From JAHELQ01 sp965603365 (lineage in GTDB: Bacteria > Acidobacteriota > Aminicenantia > UBA2199), in the NCBI GenBank assembly GCA_965603365.1, contig CBFDCR010000128.1, positions 1 to 7,554 on the forward strand: a stretch of 7,554 bases of DNA. The letters are read 5' to 3'. Below the pieces are notes generated by a model. It did not search any database. It was not told the origin of the DNA and saw only the letters and a program-made list of their open reading frames with translations. Below, in pieces: positions 1 through 7,282 of the stretch. The position numbers and the translations under genes are program-made. Every line of letters starts with the position of its first letter. The stretch's first letter is position 1.

Positions 1-2
1 TA

Positions 3-2912
3 CCGGACATTGCCGATGATCGAGTGGTGCATGGAGAAGAAGGGAGTTCAAAATTCGATTTAAGCCTGACCGTAGTGGAGGCGGCCGAGAAGCTCTCCTG
101 CGATATCGTATACAGCCGGAGACTGTTCAAGCCCGAGACCATCGAGCGTTTCATCGGCTATTTCAGGCGGATCGCAGCGGCAGTGGTAGACAGACGGGAG
201 ATGCTGCTCAAGGAGATCGAGATCCTGGGCGCTGAAGAGAAGCAGCAGGTGGTCTATGAATTTAATGATACAGCGGCGGCATATCCGTCAGATAATAGGC
301 TTGAACAGTTGTTTGTCCGGCAGGCGGAGCAGACACCGGAGAATATTGCATTGGTATTTGGCGATAAACAATTAAGCTACCGGGAGTTGAATGGTAGAAG
401 CAGTGATGTGGGCCGGTATTTGGCTGAGCAGGGAGTGGAGTCAGAAGAGATAGTGGGTATTATGGTGGAGCGGTCGTTGGCGATGGTCATCGGCATACTG
501 GCTATATTGAAGTCAGGGGCAGCCTATCTGCCGATTGATCCTGATTATCCTGAGGCCAGAATACGCTATATGTTAAGAGATAGTAATACAGAGATATTAT
601 TGGGAGAGAGGGATTTGTGTGAGGGTCTGGATTTCCGGGGACAATTCATCGATATCACTGCCGCTGATATATATAAGTATAAAGGTGGAGAGGGATTGAA
701 TTTGAATCATGAACGGGTATACCCCTCTTTTGGCACAGCCTATATAATCTACACGTCGGGATCGAGTGGGGCACCCAGGGGTGTGCTGATAGATCATGTT
801 TCGGTAGTCAATCTGGTTTGTTGTCGGCAGAGGCGATTCGAGATAGATGAGAGAGACCGGATACTGCAGTTTTCTTCCATATGTTTTGATGCCTCGGTGG
901 AGCAGATATTTATCTGTCTTTTCAGTGGATCGGTTTTAGTACTCATTTCTAAAGATACGCTTCTGGATAGAGATCGGTTTTCCAGGTACATAAGCCGGCA
1001 TCAGGTGAGCCATATTCATGCGATTCCGTCATATTTAGATGGTTTAGAGTTGTCTGATGTTGATAGTTGTGTGAGACGGATAGTGTCGGGCGGTGATGTG
1101 TGTTCTGTGGAGTTGGCAGTGAGGTGGGCAGGGAGATGCGATTTTTATAACAAGTATGGGCCGACCGAGACGACTATAACCTCGGTCGAGTTTTTGGTAG
1201 AAGAGAGTGTTGAATCGTTGATTCGGGTGCCGATAGGAGTAGGTATAGCCAATACGCAGGTATATATATGTGATCGTTGGTTTAATCCGGTGCCATTGGG
1301 CGCAGCCGGTGAGTTGTATATAGGCGGAGATGGAGTAGGGCGGGGGTATTTAAATAGGGGCGATCTAACGGAGGAGAGATTTGTTGGTGATCCGTTTAAA
1401 GAGGGCGGGAGGCTGTATAAGACCGGAGATCTGGGCAGGTGGGGGTACGATGGGAATATAGAGTTTCTGGGTAGAATCGATCATCAGGTGAAGGTGAGGG
1501 GCTTTCGGGTAGAGCCTGGAGAGATCGAGGGTGAGCTGTTGAGACATCCGGGCGTAAAGGAGGCGGTTGTCGTCGAGAGACGGGATGACCGGGACGAGAC
1601 GTACCTGTGCGCCTATTACGTATCGGCGGAGGAGTTGGGGGTCTCCGTTTTGAGGGAATTTTTATCACAGAGTTTACCGGCCTATATGATCCCGTCGTAT
1701 TTTGTGGGGATCGATAGGATTCCTCTTACGGCAACCGGTAAGGTAGATCGCCGGGCTTTACCTGGACCTGAGATTGAGATAAAAGGATACATCGCGCCGG
1801 GAGATGAGACAGAGGAGAAATTACAACAGGTCTGGTCACAGGTATTGAGGGTAGAGAGGGAGAAGCTCAGTGTAACCGCCAATTTTTTCGAGTTGGGCGG
1901 ACACTCAATGAAGGCAACTATACTTTTCTCAAAAATACAAAAAGAGTTTAATGTCAATATATCCCTGGTAAAGATATTTGAAGCACCCAATATCAGGCAA
2001 TTGTCCGAATATATTAAATCTGAAGAAAAGGGGATCAAATTAATTGGCGATGATAGTATCGTTCTTCTCAAACAGGGTGACAGCCGGGGAGAAAATCTAT
2101 TTTTTATACATGACGGAACCGGAGAGGTAGAAGGATATATTGAGTTATGCCAGAGATTAAATTCTGGACTTAGTTGCTGGGGAATCCGGGCTGACAGGTT
2201 TAAAAACTGTGCTCCACAGAATTTGTCCATTGAAGATGTCGCGGATAAGTATATTGAAAAAATGCTGAGAGTTCAGCCCCAGGGATCTTATAGACTTGCC
2301 GGATGGTCCCTGGGAGGTACCGTTGCCTTTGAGATTGGTAGAAAATTAGAGCAGTTAGATAAGAAAATTGAATTTTTGGCCATGATTGACACTGTGGCCC
2401 CTAACCGGGATTCCAGGGCCAACGTCGTTACATTCACTCCTGAATCTGAATTGAGTTGGATACGGGGCTATTTATCGGATGAGGGCTTCATTGAGAATCT
2501 AAGAAGTATAAGGGATTTAAATCAATTCTGGCTGGAAATAGTCGAATATATAGGGAGAAATAATGTGAATATTGAGATGGTCAGAAAAATAATTCCAGAG
2601 GGTTTCCGCCGGCTGATTCCAAACTTTGATCGATTGGATTGCAGAGAATTATTTTATTATTTTAATGTAATGAGGACATTTCAAAATGCCGGCGCATCAT
2701 ATGTCCCTTCCCATAGGATCAATACGGTTATGCACTATTTTAGAGCCAGTGGATCGAAGCAAAATTGGGGAAAATACTGGAAAGATTATACCCGTAACTC
2801 GATAAAGTCGTATAAAGTTGCCGGCGATCACTTTTCAATGTTAAAAACACCCGATGTTTTAAACTTTATTAAAAAATTTAGAAGAGCAATTTTTGGTGAG
2901 AAATATTTATAA
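3..2912 (+). CDS. NRPS terminal module, C(partial)-A-T-TE, 5' end outside window
   Basis: Activates one amino acid, loads it on a carrier domain, joins it to the upstream peptide and releases the product. The frame is open to the window edge, so the start is missing. Residues are counted from the codon at 24. The end of a condensation domain occupies about 1-65. The adenylation domain (about 92-580) shows A1 (LSYREL, 117), A2 (LKSGAAYLPID, 162), A3 (TSGSSGAPRG, 244), A4 (FDAS, 288), A5 (NKYGPTE, 376), A7 (YKTGDL, 465), A8 (GRIDHQVKVRGFRVEPGEIE, 483) and A10 (TATGKVDRRALP, 569). The carrier has LGGHS with the phosphopantetheine serine at 628. The type I thioesterase (about 690-955) has GWSLGG with Ser762, probable Asp789 and His936. 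A3 lacks the usual TTGxPKG lysine. DNA composition changes near both ends of the A domain. Substrate is not assigned. Confidence 0.95.
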   Translation, partial: PDIADDRVVHGEEGSSKFDLSLTVVEAAEKLSCDIVYSRRLFKPETIERFIGYFRRIAAAVVDRREMLLKEIEILGAEEKQQVVYEFNDTAAAYPSDNRLEQLFVRQAEQTPENIALVFGDKQLSYRELNGRSSDVGRYLAEQGVESEEIVGIMVERSLAMVIGILAILKSGAAYLPIDPDYPEARIRYMLRDSNTEILLGERDLCEGLDFRGQFIDITAADIYKYKGGEGLNLNHERVYPSFGTAYIIYTSGSSGAPRGVLIDHVSVVNLVCCRQRRFEIDERDRILQFSSICFDASVEQIFICLFSGSVLVLISKDTLLDRDRFSRYISRHQVSHIHAIPSYLDGLELSDVDSCVRRIVSGGDVCSVELAVRWAGRCDFYNKYGPTETTITSVEFLVEESVESLIRVPIGVGIANTQVYICDRWFNPVPLGAAGELYIGGDGVGRGYLNRGDLTEERFVGDPFKEGGRLYKTGDLGRWGYDGNIEFLGRIDHQVKVRGFRVEPGEIEGELLRHPGVKEAVVVERRDDRDETYLCAYYVSAEELGVSVLREFLSQSLPAYMIPSYFVGIDRIPLTATGKVDRRALPGPEIEIKGYIAPGDETEEKLQQVWSQVLRVEREKLSVTANFFELGGHSMKATILFSKIQKEFNVNISLVKIFEAPNIRQLSEYIKSEEKGIKLIGDDSIVLLKQGDSRGENLFFIHDGTGEVEGYIELCQRLNSGLSCWGIRADRFKNCAPQNLSIEDVADKYIEKMLRVQPQGSYRLAGWSLGGTVAFEIGRKLEQLDKKIEFLAMIDTVAPNRDSRANVVTFTPESELSWIRGYLSDEGFIENLRSIRDLNQFWLEIVEYIGRNNVNIEMVRKIIPEGFRRLIPNFDRLDCRELFYYFNVMRTFQNAGASYVPSHRINTVMHYFRASGSKQNWGKYWKDYTRNSIKSYKVAGDHFSMLKTPDVLNFIKKFRRAIFGEKYL

Positions 2913-2929
2913 AATGATATAAATTATAT

Positions 2930-2935
2930 GGAGGG
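2930..2935 (+). promoter_or_regulatory. Shine-Dalgarno of panD
   Basis: GGAGGG lies 5 nt before the ATG at 2941, inside the 28-nt gap after the NRPS stop. It is a strong site and fixes the panD start. I see no promoter in this short gap, so panD is probably read through from the NRPS gene. Confidence 0.8.
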
Positions 2936-2940
2936 CGTAA

Positions 2941-3288
2941 ATGTATAGACAAATGCTTAAATCAAAAATTCACCGGGCTGTAGTGACTGAAGCTGATTTG
3001 AATTATGTAGGCTCAATTACCATCGATGAGGAACTGATGGAAGAGGCCGATATTCTCGAAAACGAAAAGGTCCTGGTGCTCAACATTGACAATGGTGCCA
3101 GATTTGAAACCTATGCTATGACCGGTAAAAGAGGCTCAAGAGAGATTTGTATAAATGGTGCCGCGGCAAGATTGGTTCAGATTGGTGATAAGATTATTAT
3201 CATGGCATTCGGGATATATGATGAAGAAGAAATTAAAAATTTAAAATCTATTATTGTCCATGTTGATGAACATAACAATGTCATTTAA
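2941..3288 (+). CDS. panD: Aspartate 1-decarboxylase (pyruvoyl enzyme)
   Basis: Converts L-aspartate to beta-alanine and CO2 in the cytoplasm, normally for pantothenate and CoA. The 115-residue length is close to the family norm. Family landmarks are present: Lys9 and His11 near the N-terminus, Tyr22, the Gly24-Ser25 self-cleavage site (YVGSITID) whose serine becomes the pyruvoyl group, NGxRFxTY with Arg54, Thr57 and Tyr58, and NGAAA with Asn72. The zymogen should therefore mature and be active. It lies 28 nt after the NRPS gene and overlaps the radical SAM gene, not other pantothenate genes. I infer that it supplies beta-alanine to this pathway, possibly to an upstream module, since the visible A domain does not look beta-alanine specific. 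A displaced housekeeping panD remains possible. Confidence 0.95.
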   Translation: MYRQMLKSKIHRAVVTEADLNYVGSITIDEELMEEADILENEKVLVLNIDNGARFETYAMTGKRGSREICINGAAARLVQIGDKIIIMAFGIYDEEEIKNLKSIIVHVDEHNNVI

Positions 3289-4150
3289 CCCCTTAATTCC
3301 CCGTTTCTACGATATTGAGGTTACCAGGCGGTGCAATGTAAGGTGTAAGTTTTGCCCCAGGGACAAAACTAGAAATATAGGCGATATGACACCGGGAACG
3401 TTTAAATATTTTTTGGAAAAAGTTCCAATTCGTCCCTGGGATTTGGTCGTTTTTTGTGGTCTTGGCGAGGCCCTGCTCAATCCCATGCTGCCTGAATATA
3501 TGACTTTATTGCGAAGGTGTTATCCTGATAGTACTGTCGGGCTTGTTACCAACGGAACACTTTTGAATCACAAATACGTACCCTCTCTATTGGAGGCCGA
3601 CATCAATCATATCATGGTTAGCTTTAATGGAATTGAGCCGGAATCATACGAAAGATTAATGAAAGGGGCAGACTTTAAGCGGACGATGGCAAACCTGGAA
3701 TACACACGAGATGAAATAAATAAAAGGCAGAACTCGAAAACAAAATTGTCGGTATGCTTTATTCTTTCAAAAGAAAATATTCAAGATGAAAATAAAATAA
3801 AAGATTTCTGGGCTAAGAGAGGTATCGGTAATATTGTTCAATACATGCATAATCGAGGCGGTTTCGTCAGCATGAAGGAGATGACACCGATTGACTATTG
3901 GGTTGGCCAAAGAAAGACATGCATGTTTGAAAACTTTACATTTGTGGCCTGGAATGGGGATGTACTTTGTTGCTGCCACGATATTCGACACCAGTATATA
4001 ATAGGCAATATAAGTAAGAATCATATAGATATTATTAATTCAAGAAAAGAGGAGGTCATAAAACAAAACAGATGGCCCTCGATATGTCATACCTGTACTG
4101 ATCGGGATCGCCCGGAGCAATTAAGATATCAAGGAGGTAAGGAAAAATGA
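3278..4150 (+). CDS. Radical SAM protein with SPASM-like C-terminus
   Basis: Residues are counted from the ATG at 3278 (290 aa). CNVRCKFC (19-26) is the CxxxCxxC motif binding the radical SAM [4Fe-4S] cluster. CGLGEALLNP stands where the GGEP motif normally lies. The C-terminal part has a Cys about 12 residues before a Gly, then a CCC run (WNGDVLCCCHD), and finally CHTC, as expected for a SPASM/Twitch region holding one auxiliary cluster. In-frame starts exist at 3254 (TTG), 3260, 3266 and 3278. I prefer 3278 because it gives the shortest overlap with panD (11 nt) and a usual N-terminal length, but no start has a clear Shine-Dalgarno, so coupling to panD translation is likely. No RiPP precursor is visible, so a tailoring step on an amino acid or carrier-bound peptide is the natural inference. 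The reaction is unknown. Confidence 0.88.
   Translation: MSFNPLIPRFYDIEVTRRCNVRCKFCPRDKTRNIGDMTPGTFKYFLEKVPIRPWDLVVFCGLGEALLNPMLPEYMTLLRRCYPDSTVGLVTNGTLLNHKYVPSLLEADINHIMVSFNGIEPESYERLMKGADFKRTMANLEYTRDEINKRQNSKTKLSVCFILSKENIQDENKIKDFWAKRGIGNIVQYMHNRGGFVSMKEMTPIDYWVGQRKTCMFENFTFVAWNGDVLCCCHDIRHQYIIGNISKNHIDIINSRKEEVIKQNRWPSICHTCTDRDRPEQLRYQGGKEK
4131..4137 (+). promoter_or_regulatory. Shine-Dalgarno of the membrane-protein gene
   Basis: AAGGAGG sits inside the 3' end of the radical SAM gene, 9 nt before the ATG at 4147. It is the strongest internal ribosome site in the operon and confirms that the small downstream ORF is a real gene despite its ATGA overlap with the preceding stop. Confidence 0.8.
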
Positions 4151-4500
4151 AAAAAACGAACAAAACGGCGTTAGCCCATGTGGGCTCCATCGTTACTGTC
4201 ATTCTTGGCCTGGTTATTATATGTGCAGGTTTATGGATGATTTTTGGGGAAAGTACCTTTAAAAATGTTTTCTGTATAATCCTGTTTGCCGCAGCCCTGG
4301 TTAATCTATTTGTTTATTTGAAGACAAAGAACAAAGGCAGCCTGATTTTAATGTTATTCTGTTTTTTTGATGCCCTGGTTTTCCTGGCACTTTCACTCCA
4401 TATTCGGTTCTTAGCCCTTGCTTTTACAGTACCGGCGCTGATTATCTGGACATACTACATCTATTTTCTTTATAGAAAAAGAAAAGAACTGCTGACATGA
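4147..4500 (+). CDS. Small four-helix integral membrane protein, unknown function
   Basis: The 117-residue protein starts with a short basic tail (MKKTNK) and has four hydrophobic segments at about 11-33, 39-58, 65-84 and 87-109, ending in the basic stretch YRKRKELLT. I do not recognise the family and see no catalytic motif or metal-binding cluster. It overlaps the radical SAM gene and the sbnA-like gene by ATGA at both ends, so it belongs to the operon. Possible roles are self-protection, part of an export system, or a membrane anchor for the pathway enzymes. None of these is shown by the sequence. The strong ribosome site and the coupled position make a real gene very likely. Confidence 0.85.
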   Translation: MKKTNKTALAHVGSIVTVILGLVIICAGLWMIFGESTFKNVFCIILFAAALVNLFVYLKTKNKGSLILMLFCFFDALVFLALSLHIRFLALAFTVPALIIWTYYIYFLYRKRKELLT

Positions 4501-5441
4501 TTCCGCGATCAAATCTGGAACGAGTCGGTCATACGCCACTGGTGGGCCTTCACCTGGACGATTTTGACTATTTGAATCTTTATGTCAAACTGGAATATTA
4601 CAATCCCACCGGCAGCGTGAAAGATCGGGCAGCCAGTTATGTTATCCAGAAGTTGCTTGAGAGAGGGGAGATCAGTCGAGATACCACCTTGATCGAATCT
4701 TCATCCGGGAATTTCGGCATTGCCCTGGCTGCCTATTGTAAACGATACGGCTTGAAATTTATTGCGGTGATTGATCCCTGTATCCAGCCCATCAATGAGA
4801 TTTTAATCAAATCATTTGGGGCAGAGATGGTAAAGGTAGAGGTGCCCGACTCTAATGGCGGGTATTTGCTGAATCGCATCAAAAAGGTTAAAGAGCTGGT
4901 ACATGAAATCGATCATTCCTACTGGGTGAACCAGTATGGCAATCCCTATATTGCCGAAGCCTATTATCATACACTGGGAAATGAGATTTGTGACAGCCTT
5001 GAAAATATTGATTATATATTCATGGGTGTTAGCTCCGGTGGAACGATCACCGGGGTTTCCCATAGGGTAAAAGAGAGATTCCCGCAAGCACAGGTGATTG
5101 CCGTGGATGTCATTGGCTCTGTGATTTTCGGCCATCCGCCCGCTAAGAGGCATATACCGGGAATTGGTTCCAGTATGAAACCCGAGATTTTAAAAAATGC
5201 CATCATCGGTGATGTGGTGATGGTGGATGAAGTATCCACTGTGGCAATGTGTCATGAATTATTGAAGAAGTATTTTATTTTTGTTGGCGGCTCTTCCGGT
5301 TCGGTATTGGCCGCCATTAAGAAATATTTTCCCGGCAAAAAAATCGATAGGAAACTCGATGTGGTCACCATTTTCCCCGATCGGGGGGAGCGGTATGTCG
5401 ATACTATTTTCAACGAAAAATGGTGTGCCGGTTTTAAATAA
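4497..5441 (+). CDS. sbnA: SbnA-like N-(2-amino-2-carboxyethyl)-L-glutamate synthase
   Basis: PLP fold-type II enzyme of the cysteine synthase superfamily, 314 aa. SbnA of the staphyloferrin B pathway joins O-phospho-L-serine and L-glutamate. SbnB then oxidatively cleaves the adduct to L-2,3-diaminopropionate. The PLP lysine is Lys42 in NPTGSVKDRA. ESSSGN (67-72) and VSSGGTITG (178-186) are the PLP-contact loops. Stretches that I recall as shared with SbnA rather than with CysK are PDSNGGYLLNRI (118), YWVNQYGN (142), GSVIFG (207), PGIGSS (221) and PDRGERY (294). The start ATG overlaps the previous stop (ATGA) and has only a weak A-rich ribosome site, so it is probably coupled. No sbnB gene lies in the window. 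A plain cysteine synthase or another beta-substituted alanine synthase is less likely but not excluded. Confidence 0.87.
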   Translation: MIPRSNLERVGHTPLVGLHLDDFDYLNLYVKLEYYNPTGSVKDRAASYVIQKLLERGEISRDTTLIESSSGNFGIALAAYCKRYGLKFIAVIDPCIQPINEILIKSFGAEMVKVEVPDSNGGYLLNRIKKVKELVHEIDHSYWVNQYGNPYIAEAYYHTLGNEICDSLENIDYIFMGVSSGGTITGVSHRVKERFPQAQVIAVDVIGSVIFGHPPAKRHIPGIGSSMKPEILKNAIIGDVVMVDEVSTVAMCHELLKKYFIFVGGSSGSVLAAIKKYFPGKKIDRKLDVVTIFPDRGERYVDTIFNEKWCAGFK

Positions 5442-5478
5442 AACAACGCCCTCTTTTAAAATTCTAAGGGACGGGCGT
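5434..5478 (-). terminator. Probable terminator of the opgH-like gene
   Basis: On the - strand, ACGCCC (5478-5473) can pair with GGGCGT (5451-5446). A further CTT/AAG pairing is possible inside, and the T-rich run TGTTTTATTT follows. The opgH stop lies in the loop. On the + strand the same stem is followed by a much weaker T-tract, so it would serve the incoming operon poorly. The long loop lowers confidence. Confidence 0.4.
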
Positions 5479-7227
5479 GTTCTTCACATTCTTCCAGAAA
5501 GCCTTGACCACCGGAGGGGGGGTGATCTCTTCGGGCGTTAAAAAGAGTCCCCGTTTCTTTGCCTTTAAGCCGAGGTCGATGCGGCTGGTCACCACCGAAA
5601 AGGGGATCGAAACGATGAGCCATATGTGAGCGATCAAGAAACACCAGACAAGGTTATCCAGGTTTAGCAAGGCGATGATCACCGCGGTGATGCCTATGAT
5701 GGTCTGCCAACCGTGGACAGACAGGGCTTCCTGGAGTTTTGTCAGATTTCCTTCCCGCTGCTGCCGCTCCCATTTTACCCGGCTCCGGAAGAAAGTGGAC
5801 AGGACGAATCGACTCTGATAAAGCCCCATGATGGGGACAAAAAGGGTTGAAAAAATAGTTTCAAGAAGGGTACTCTTGATGATTTTACTACCGCCGCCAA
5901 AGGAGCGCCGGAGTTCCGAATTTCGCAGCACCACTATAAGGGACAGCAGCCTTGGCATATTGCTTAAGGCAATGGCTGTCAATAACAGCATAATGGCCGG
6001 CCAGACGGAAGGGGTCCCGGATTTTAGATAAACATCGATGGCGGCGAGGGCGAGAAAGATGAGCCATAACGGTGAGGATAAATACGACATGATGCCGGCG
6101 CCCAGGTGCAGCCGGTTTATGCCGTGAAAGCCGGGATAGGACAGTAACCGGATGTGCTGCAGGTTGCCCTGGCACCAGCGGCGGTCACGCCTGATAAAAT
6201 CGATTAAGTTTGCAGGAACTTCTTCAAAACTGCCTCCCAGGTCATAGGCAAACCAGGCTTGCCATCCCGCTTTACGCAGCAGGGCTGCCTCGATAAAGTC
6301 GTGGCTCAGGATTTCGCCGCCGAAGGGCTCCCGTCCAGGCAGTACCGGCAATTCGCAGTGGTCCATATAAGGTTTTATCCTCAAGATGGCATTGTGCCCC
6401 CAATAGTTACTTTCACTCAAATACCAGTAGCTGAGCCCGGCTGTGGTTATGGCACCGTACAGGCGGCCGGCAAACTGCATGATGCGGCCAAAGAGTGAGT
6501 CCTGGTTTATGACCACGGTCGGTAATTGAATCAGCGCCAGTTTCGGGTTTTTCTCCATTACCCGTACCAGGTTTAGCAGGGTGTCCCCGGACATGAGGCT
6601 GTCGGCGTCCAGCACAATCATGTAACGGTACTGCTGTCCCCAGCGGTGACAGAAATCGCGTAAATTACCCACTTTCCTGCCGGTGTTTACCCGGCGGTTG
6701 CGGTAGACAATATGGATACTCTCTCCTAAATCCTTACGCATGGCGGAGAAGTGCGATACTTCTTGAGCCCGGATCGCCGGGTCAAAGGTGTCGCTGAGTA
6801 TGTAAATATCAAACCGGTTCTGCCATCCGCCTTTGATCAGGGAGTCGGCGACTGCCCTCAACCTGGCAAATACGGGGCCGGGCTGCTCATTGCAGATGGG
6901 CATGACCACCGCGGTCCTGGAACCGACCGGCACTTCGCCGCTGCCGCGGGCCATCTCCGTGACTGTGAGTCGGTTTCTCTTGAACATCAAGGTAAAGAAT
7001 CCAACCACCGATGTCCAGAAGGAGAGACTGACGAAGAAAAAGAGAAAGATATAGAGTAATAATAAAATCACGTCCAGCCAGATAGCCCCGCTGTCCTGGA
7101 GCATGATGACCGACAGGCAAACGGGCGCCGCGGTGGTTAAGCCCACCAGGCCAAAGAAAAACCAGCGGCGGCGGAGAACATACGCGGTGGTTAAATTAAA
7201 GCTGGAACAAGAGCGGAGATATTTGAT
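5464..7227 (-). CDS. opgH: OpgH/MdoH-type glucan glucosyltransferase, non-standard start
   Basis: Inner-membrane GT2 enzyme that polymerises glucose from UDP-glucose into osmoregulated periplasmic glucans. Residues are counted from ATC at 7227 (587 aa). YVLRRRWFFFGLV (16-28) leads into the first membrane segment, and a second follows at about 48-80. The catalytic domain has LSDTFDP (Asp146), VLDADSLM (Asp207, Asp209), LSHDFIEAAL (Asp310) and RRDRRWCQGN, which contains the RxxRW motif (347-351). Further helices lie at about 375-402, 408-435, 457-477 and 510-547, with the family-like GLFLTPEE near the end. It lacks the long cytoplasmic N-terminal region of the E. coli protein (about 850 aa) and much of its C-terminus. 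No in-frame ATG, GTG or TTG lies between the upstream stop and GTG 7146. The ATC at 7227 is 6 nt after a perfect ribosome site. No opgG is visible. Confidence 0.92.
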   Translation of the reverse strand: MKYLRSCSSFNLTTAYVLRRRWFFFGLVGLTTAAPVCLSVIMLQDSGAIWLDVILLLLYIFLFFFVSLSFWTSVVGFFTLMFKRNRLTVTEMARGSGEVPVGSRTAVVMPICNEQPGPVFARLRAVADSLIKGGWQNRFDIYILSDTFDPAIRAQEVSHFSAMRKDLGESIHIVYRNRRVNTGRKVGNLRDFCHRWGQQYRYMIVLDADSLMSGDTLLNLVRVMEKNPKLALIQLPTVVINQDSLFGRIMQFAGRLYGAITTAGLSYWYLSESNYWGHNAILRIKPYMDHCELPVLPGREPFGGEILSHDFIEAALLRKAGWQAWFAYDLGGSFEEVPANLIDFIRRDRRWCQGNLQHIRLLSYPGFHGINRLHLGAGIMSYLSSPLWLIFLALAAIDVYLKSGTPSVWPAIMLLLTAIALSNMPRLLSLIVVLRNSELRRSFGGGSKIIKSTLLETIFSTLFVPIMGLYQSRFVLSTFFRSRVKWERQQREGNLTKLQEALSVHGWQTIIGITAVIIALLNLDNLVWCFLIAHIWLIVSIPFSVVTSRIDLGLKAKKRGLFLTPEEITPPPVVKAFWKNVKNTPVP

Positions 7228-7233
7228 AGTTCA

Positions 7234-7239
7234 CCTCCT
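7234..7239 (-). promoter_or_regulatory. Perfect Shine-Dalgarno of opgH-like gene
   Basis: AGGAGG on the - strand is followed by TGAACT and then ATC AAA in the opgH frame. The 6-nt spacing to ATC is ideal, while GTG 7146 is almost 90 nt away. The site therefore decides the start in favour of 7227, either as a real AUC start or as a changed ATG. Confidence 0.75.
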
Positions 7240-7282
7240 GGATATCTAAAACTGCGGCCTGTTCTGTTTCTGCTAGTATTAA

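Noticed and set aside
1682..2230. 182-codon open frame on the - strand inside the NRPS gene
   Set aside because: It is antisense to strongly conserved NRPS domains and its product has no recognisable motif. It is a shadow of the real gene.
3254..3288. TTG at 3254 as the radical SAM start
   Set aside because: It has no ribosome site and gives a 35-nt overlap with panD, while later ATG codons, especially 3278, fit better.
4812..5153. 113-codon open frame on the - strand
   Set aside because: It is antisense to the well-conserved sbnA-like gene and shows no family features.
6751..7059. 102-codon open frame on the + strand
   Set aside because: It overlaps the opgH catalytic region in antisense, and its composition is that of a shadow frame.
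5464..7146. GTG at 7146 as the start of the opgH-like gene
   Set aside because: It would remove the conserved RRRWFFFGL stretch of the first membrane segment and ignore the perfect ribosome site at 7234-7239.
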